DNA from: Lentzea jiangxiensis
GTDB taxonomy: Bacteria > Actinomycetota > Actinomycetes > Mycobacteriales > Pseudonocardiaceae
DNA length: 64,000 bases
Direction: 5' to 3'
NCBI RefSeq assembly: GCF_900104175.1
Contig: NZ_FNIX01000019.1
Coordinates: forward strand, 62,001-126,000
Translations under genes and position numbers: made by a program
Notes under the pieces: model-generated
Database searches by the model: none
What the model was told of the DNA's origin: nothing
Seen by the model: the letters and a program-made list of their open reading frames with translations, nothing else
Part shown: positions 61,665-64,000 of the stretch, piece by piece
Numbering within the stretch: the first letter of the stretch is position 1
Layout of the letters: each line of letters begins with the position of its first letter

Positions 61665-61790
61665 GTTCACACCGAAGAGGTCACTGGTTCGATCCCAGTA
61701 TCGCCCACAGTGTTTTTTACCTAGTCAGACGGCCTGTCGATGATCTCATCGGCGGGCCGTTTGCGTTGCCATGGGAGCAATTTGGGAGCA
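61527..61790 (+). repeat. TGGGAGCA direct repeats flanking the right att core
   Basis: Copies at 61527-61534, 61540-61547 and 61551-61558 to the left and 61772-61779 and 61783-61790 to the right of the att core, spaced 11-13 bp apart within each group. The pattern resembles arm-type integrase binding sites of an attP region. Confidence 0.5.
61665..61709 (+). other. attR core (45-bp direct repeat, right copy)
   Basis: Identical to 52157-52201. It is only the 3' half of a tRNA-Val(CAC), with no 5' half, so not a functional tRNA. Marks the junction between this element and a second, decayed one. Confidence 0.93.
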
Positions 61791-61824
61791 CGGCCACCTG
61801 ACCACATTTGCGATACCTAAGTGG

Positions 61825-62178
61825 TCACAGTGCTTGAGGCACGACTTCGGGCATTGCTTGCTGGTTCCAGGCGCACCCGCCGTCCGTCTCCCACCGGCGC
61901 TGCAGCGCCGCCAGCATCCGGCTGATCATCAGATCCGTCACGTGCGAGTAGCCGTCGTCAACATCCTTGCGTTTGTGTCCCAGCTGTTCCAGGTGTAGCA
62001 CACGGGGTCCGTCGTCTTCGATGAGCCAGGTCTTGTGCGTGTGGCGTAGATCATGGAAGTGCATCTCCAAGTTGAGCGGTGCCCAGCCTAGCCTCTCGTC
62101 GCCAGCCAGAGCCGGCAGCCAGACTCGCTGCCGGAAGTTGGAGCGGCGCCGCAACGCTCCCCTTGCTCCGGGGAACAC
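61825..62178 (-). pseudogene. C-terminal fragment of a second tyrosine integrase
   Basis: About 117 codons remain. Catalytic motifs FHDLRHTHKTWLIEDDG (His and Arg) and LGHKRKDVDDGYSHVTDL (with the Tyr) are present, but the first catalytic Arg and all N-terminal domains are missing. Its stop lies 115 bp from the att core, the same spacing as the intact integrase from attL, so it is the remains of a second element inserted at the same tRNA. Confidence 0.8.
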
Positions 62179-62237
62179 GAACCGCGCATCGAGGTGAACC
62201 GGGCTTCACCCAGAATCAGCGGCGCTGGTTCAGAACG

Positions 62238-62275
62238 TCGGGACGACAAGATTTGAACTCGCGACCCCATGAGCC
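62238..62275 (-). other. tRNA-Pro 3'-end fragment (vestigial att site)
   Basis: On the minus strand, TGGGCTCATGGGGTCGCGAG continues into the T-loop TTCAAAT and the acceptor CGTCCCGA, matching the anticodon-to-3'-end part of a tRNA-Pro (probably TGG). The 5' half is absent. Such 3' fragments are left by elements that integrate into tRNA genes. Confidence 0.5.
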
Positions 62276-63184
62276 CAGGGTGGGCCAGAGAGCAACCCGA
62301 CCTGCAGAAACGCAAAACAAAAGGTCGCGGCGGCGCAGTTGGAGGCACCTGAGCGCAGCTCGATCCTGTCGCCATACCTTGACCTCTCCCAATTTCCTCC
62401 CACAGTCCTCCCATTGCGGACAGGTATCGACCGCGACCTTTTCAAGCGACACAGGATCGATGCGACGCGGAAATGCTCCTGCAGGGAGGTGATCAACAAC
62501 CCTTCGACAAGACCCACGTCAAGATTCGACCACTCGAGTCGAATGGCACTACCCATTCGATTCAAAACGCGAAACTCAGGAATTCCGGCTCAAGGGCAGT
62601 CTCGGCGCGCAGATGTCGATGTCACCCAATGATCGTCCACCCGCACCACTCCATGGACAGTTCGATAACTCACGAACCGTCGAGCGGAAGAAGGCAAGTA
62701 AACGATGCGTTGGCAGCGCGCTCCTCGATCAGTCGATCATCTATCGGCAGGCGAGGTCCACAGGTTCTGCACGCACACGATCGGCGCGACCGCCTGAGCT
62801 TCGGCGACCTGGTCTGCAGTGGCGTCGGAAACGCCGGGCGCCGGATCAAGCCGTGTTACCCGAACTCGACCAGGGTGCCGTCACTCCATGATCGCCAGCA
62901 GAGCGAGCGTCGAGTCACCGAGCTTCTCGACCAGCGTGGGCACCTCACCTCTCCCATAGTCACCTGCCCACACAGCGAGGCGGACCTCCTCGCGCTGGCA
63001 ACCACGCCCAGCATCGCCTCGACGCTTAAGGGGCGAATCAGCAAGTTAATGCCCTGCAAACCCTTATTCATATCCATGAATCAGCCAGGTGATCACCGGG
63101 AAGTCACGTCGCGCTCACTTAATCAAGGCGCGCGGTGTTCATAACCGTGAATTTTATTGCCAGTCATGCAACGTTGCGCAATAC

Positions 63185-63233
63185 TCGCTGGGAGCGTTCC
63201 CAGCGACGCCGCCACCGCGATAAGTCGCTGGGA
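63185..63233. promoter_or_regulatory. TCGCTGGGA inverted and direct repeats, candidate operator
   Basis: TCGCTGGGA at 63185-63193 and its complement TCCCAGCGA at 63198-63206 form a perfect 9-bp inverted repeat (4-bp spacer), with a third copy at 63225-63233. They lie about 250-300 bp upstream of the pectate lyase start and may bind its regulator. Confidence 0.4.
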
Positions 63234-63481
63234 ATCCGTCAGACAGTCCTGCTCGCAAGGAGGCGACGCAAGAGTCTGCGTACTGACAAGCGCGCGACAA
63301 AGCGAAACACCGGCTTTCCACCGGTATTGCCGCCGCCTCCACCTCGAGTTCGACCACCGACGTCGCCCAGCGGTGATCAACCCGGTGCGGCAAGGGCGTC
63401 AGTCTGCTTGAAAGTACCGACCGAGCACACCGCCGCAAGTGCGACCACACCCGTCCAACCTTCGAAGACGCAGGAGACGAA

Positions 63482-64000
63482 ATGAAACGATCAGTCGCAT
63501 GGCGGATCCCCGCAGTCGTGGCCGCGTTGGCCGTCGCGACCTCGACCAGCGCGGTGCTGGCGATGTCACCGGCGTCGGCGGCGGCCGGCGCCGCAACCGG
63601 CTACGCGTCCCAGAACGGCGGCACCACCGGCGGCCAGGGTGGGGCAACGGTTCGGGCCACCACGGGAACCCAGATCCACCAGGCCCTGTGCAGCCGGGCG
63701 AGCAGCAGCACGCCGATCATCATCGAGGTCTCGGGCACGATCAACCACGGCAACACCGCCAAGGTCTCGGGCAACAGCTGCGAAACCGCTGCCGGCGTGA
63801 TCGAACTCAAGCGGATCAGCAACGTCACCATCGTCGGCGTCGGCGGCGGAGCCGTCTTCGACCAGCTGGGCATCCACATCCGCGAGTCCCGCAACATCAT
63901 CATCCGGAACGTGACGGTCCAGAACGTCAAGAAGTCGGGCTCTCCCACGTCCAACGGCGGCGACGCCATCGGGATGGAGAGCAACGTCCGCAACGTCTGG
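63482..64000 (+). CDS. Secreted pectate lyase (PL1-like), 3' end beyond the window
   Basis: 173 codons, open to the window edge; ATG at 63482 with GGAGA 7 nt upstream. Signal peptide MKRSVAWRIPAVVAALAVAT to about ASAAA. The start of a right-handed beta-helix follows: TPIIIEVSGTINHGNTAKVS, GVIELKRISNVTIVGVGGGA, GIHIRESRNIIIRNVTVQNV, then GGDAIGMESNVRNVW, matching PL1 pectate lyases, which cleave polygalacturonate by beta-elimination with calcium. The catalytic residues are beyond the window. Confidence 0.85.
   Translation, partial: MKRSVAWRIPAVVAALAVATSTSAVLAMSPASAAAGAATGYASQNGGTTGGQGGATVRATTGTQIHQALCSRASSSTPIIIEVSGTINHGNTAKVSGNSCETAAGVIELKRISNVTIVGVGGGAVFDQLGIHIRESRNIIIRNVTVQNVKKSGSPTSNGGDAIGMESNVRNVW

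Larger units (their letters stand above)
52202..61709. mobile_element. Integrative element at tRNA-Val(CAC), about 9.5 kb, partly decayed
   Basis: Bounded by the 45-bp att repeats. Integrase and excisionase sit next to attL, in the arrangement used by actinomycete integrative elements. Then come an iteron array, a truncated DUF3987/YfjI-like gene, gene ghosts, a hypothetical cassette, an IS256-family insertion and a broken peptidase gene. I see no TraB/FtsK-type transfer gene, and the plasmid-like gene is truncated, so the element is probably no longer self-mobile. Confidence 0.85.
62179..63481. other. 1.3 kb without an intact gene
   Basis: Holds a tRNA-Pro 3' fragment at 62238-62275, a short protein-like frame on the minus strand ending at 62881 (REEVRLAVWAGDYGRGEVPT, LVEKLGDSTLALLAIME) with no start I can support, an AT-rich patch near 63040-63180, and repeated TCGCTGGGA elements at 63185-63233. 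The remainder is gene debris or spacer. Confidence 0.5.

Noticed and set aside
61665..61709. Possible second tRNA-Val gene
   Set aside because: Only the 3' half is present; there is no D-arm or 5' acceptor strand. It is the att copy.
62856..63077. Small minus-strand open frame of 73 codons
   Set aside because: The protein-like segment here is in a different frame and lacks a start; neither frame can be supported as a gene.
62473..63144. Plus-strand open frame of 223 codons
   Set aside because: Ser/Arg/His-rich, no domain, no ribosome binding site, and composition unlike the coding regions around it.

Overview
The window is high-GC DNA with strongly G/C-biased third codon positions. GTG starts, SARP/AfsR-type regulators, an SsgB-like sporulation/division protein, DUF5753 XRE regulators and an RskA/SigK pair all point to a filamentous actinomycete, most likely Pseudonocardiales (Lentzea/Saccharothrix-like). 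That placement is inferred from gene content, not from a marker gene.

Layout. 1-3.3 kb: secreted SMP-30-like protein, NYN/LOTUS RNase-like protein, XRE/DUF5753 regulator, tiny secreted peptide. 3.4-11.6 kb: an AfsR-type STAND regulator divergent from a nucleotide-sugar dehydrogenase and an unrecognised GT-B-like protein, then an NB-ARC/TPR (NLR-like) protein with an amyloid-type motif at its N-terminus. 11.6-18.9 kb: purine-catabolism locus (PucR regulator; 5-hydroxyisourate hydrolase, three-subunit xanthine dehydrogenase, 8-oxoguanine deaminase-like and guanine deaminase-like enzymes) as one translationally coupled operon. 19-23.7 kb: ABC-2 exporter plus NarL-type two-component system, and a LysR regulator. 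23.8-36.6 kb: general metabolism and transport (SDR/TetR, ABM monooxygenase, DUF305 lipoprotein, LVIVD-repeat secreted protein, MFS, VOC, LtrA, a complete PotABCD/iron-type ABC importer, HAD, PPOX-type flavoprotein). 36.6-41.5 kb: TerY-like VWA protein with an unknown partner, a second AfsR-type regulator, and an XRE regulator.

41.5-48.8 kb is the most interesting accessory region. It holds a compact four-gene operon on the minus strand: TIR protein, KGGVGR-variant ParA/MinD-like ATPase with a C-terminal TIR-like segment, a small probable winged-helix protein, and a 1062-residue protein with two P-loop NTPase modules (the second HerA-like). A TIR-like gene converges on its 3' end and a shared hairpin separates them. 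It lies directly beside a five-tRNA array (Val-GAC x2, Gly-GCC x2, Cys-GCA) and looks like an NTP-driven conflict or defence system.

49.5-52.1 kb is core: ssgB-like, an ECF sigma/anti-sigma pair and a PGPGW membrane protein. tRNA-Val(CAC) at 52128-52199 is the attachment site of a decaying 9.5-kb integrative element (52202-61709), bounded by a perfect 45-bp direct repeat. It carries integrase and excisionase, a dyad-symmetric iteron array, a truncated DUF3987/YfjI-like gene, several gene ghosts, an unknown membrane-protein/acidic-partner cassette, a dead IS256-family element and an M15 peptidase gene broken by a 22-bp tandem duplication. Beyond the right att site are the truncated integrase of a second, tandem element and a tRNA-Pro 3' ghost. 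The window ends inside a secreted pectate lyase gene.
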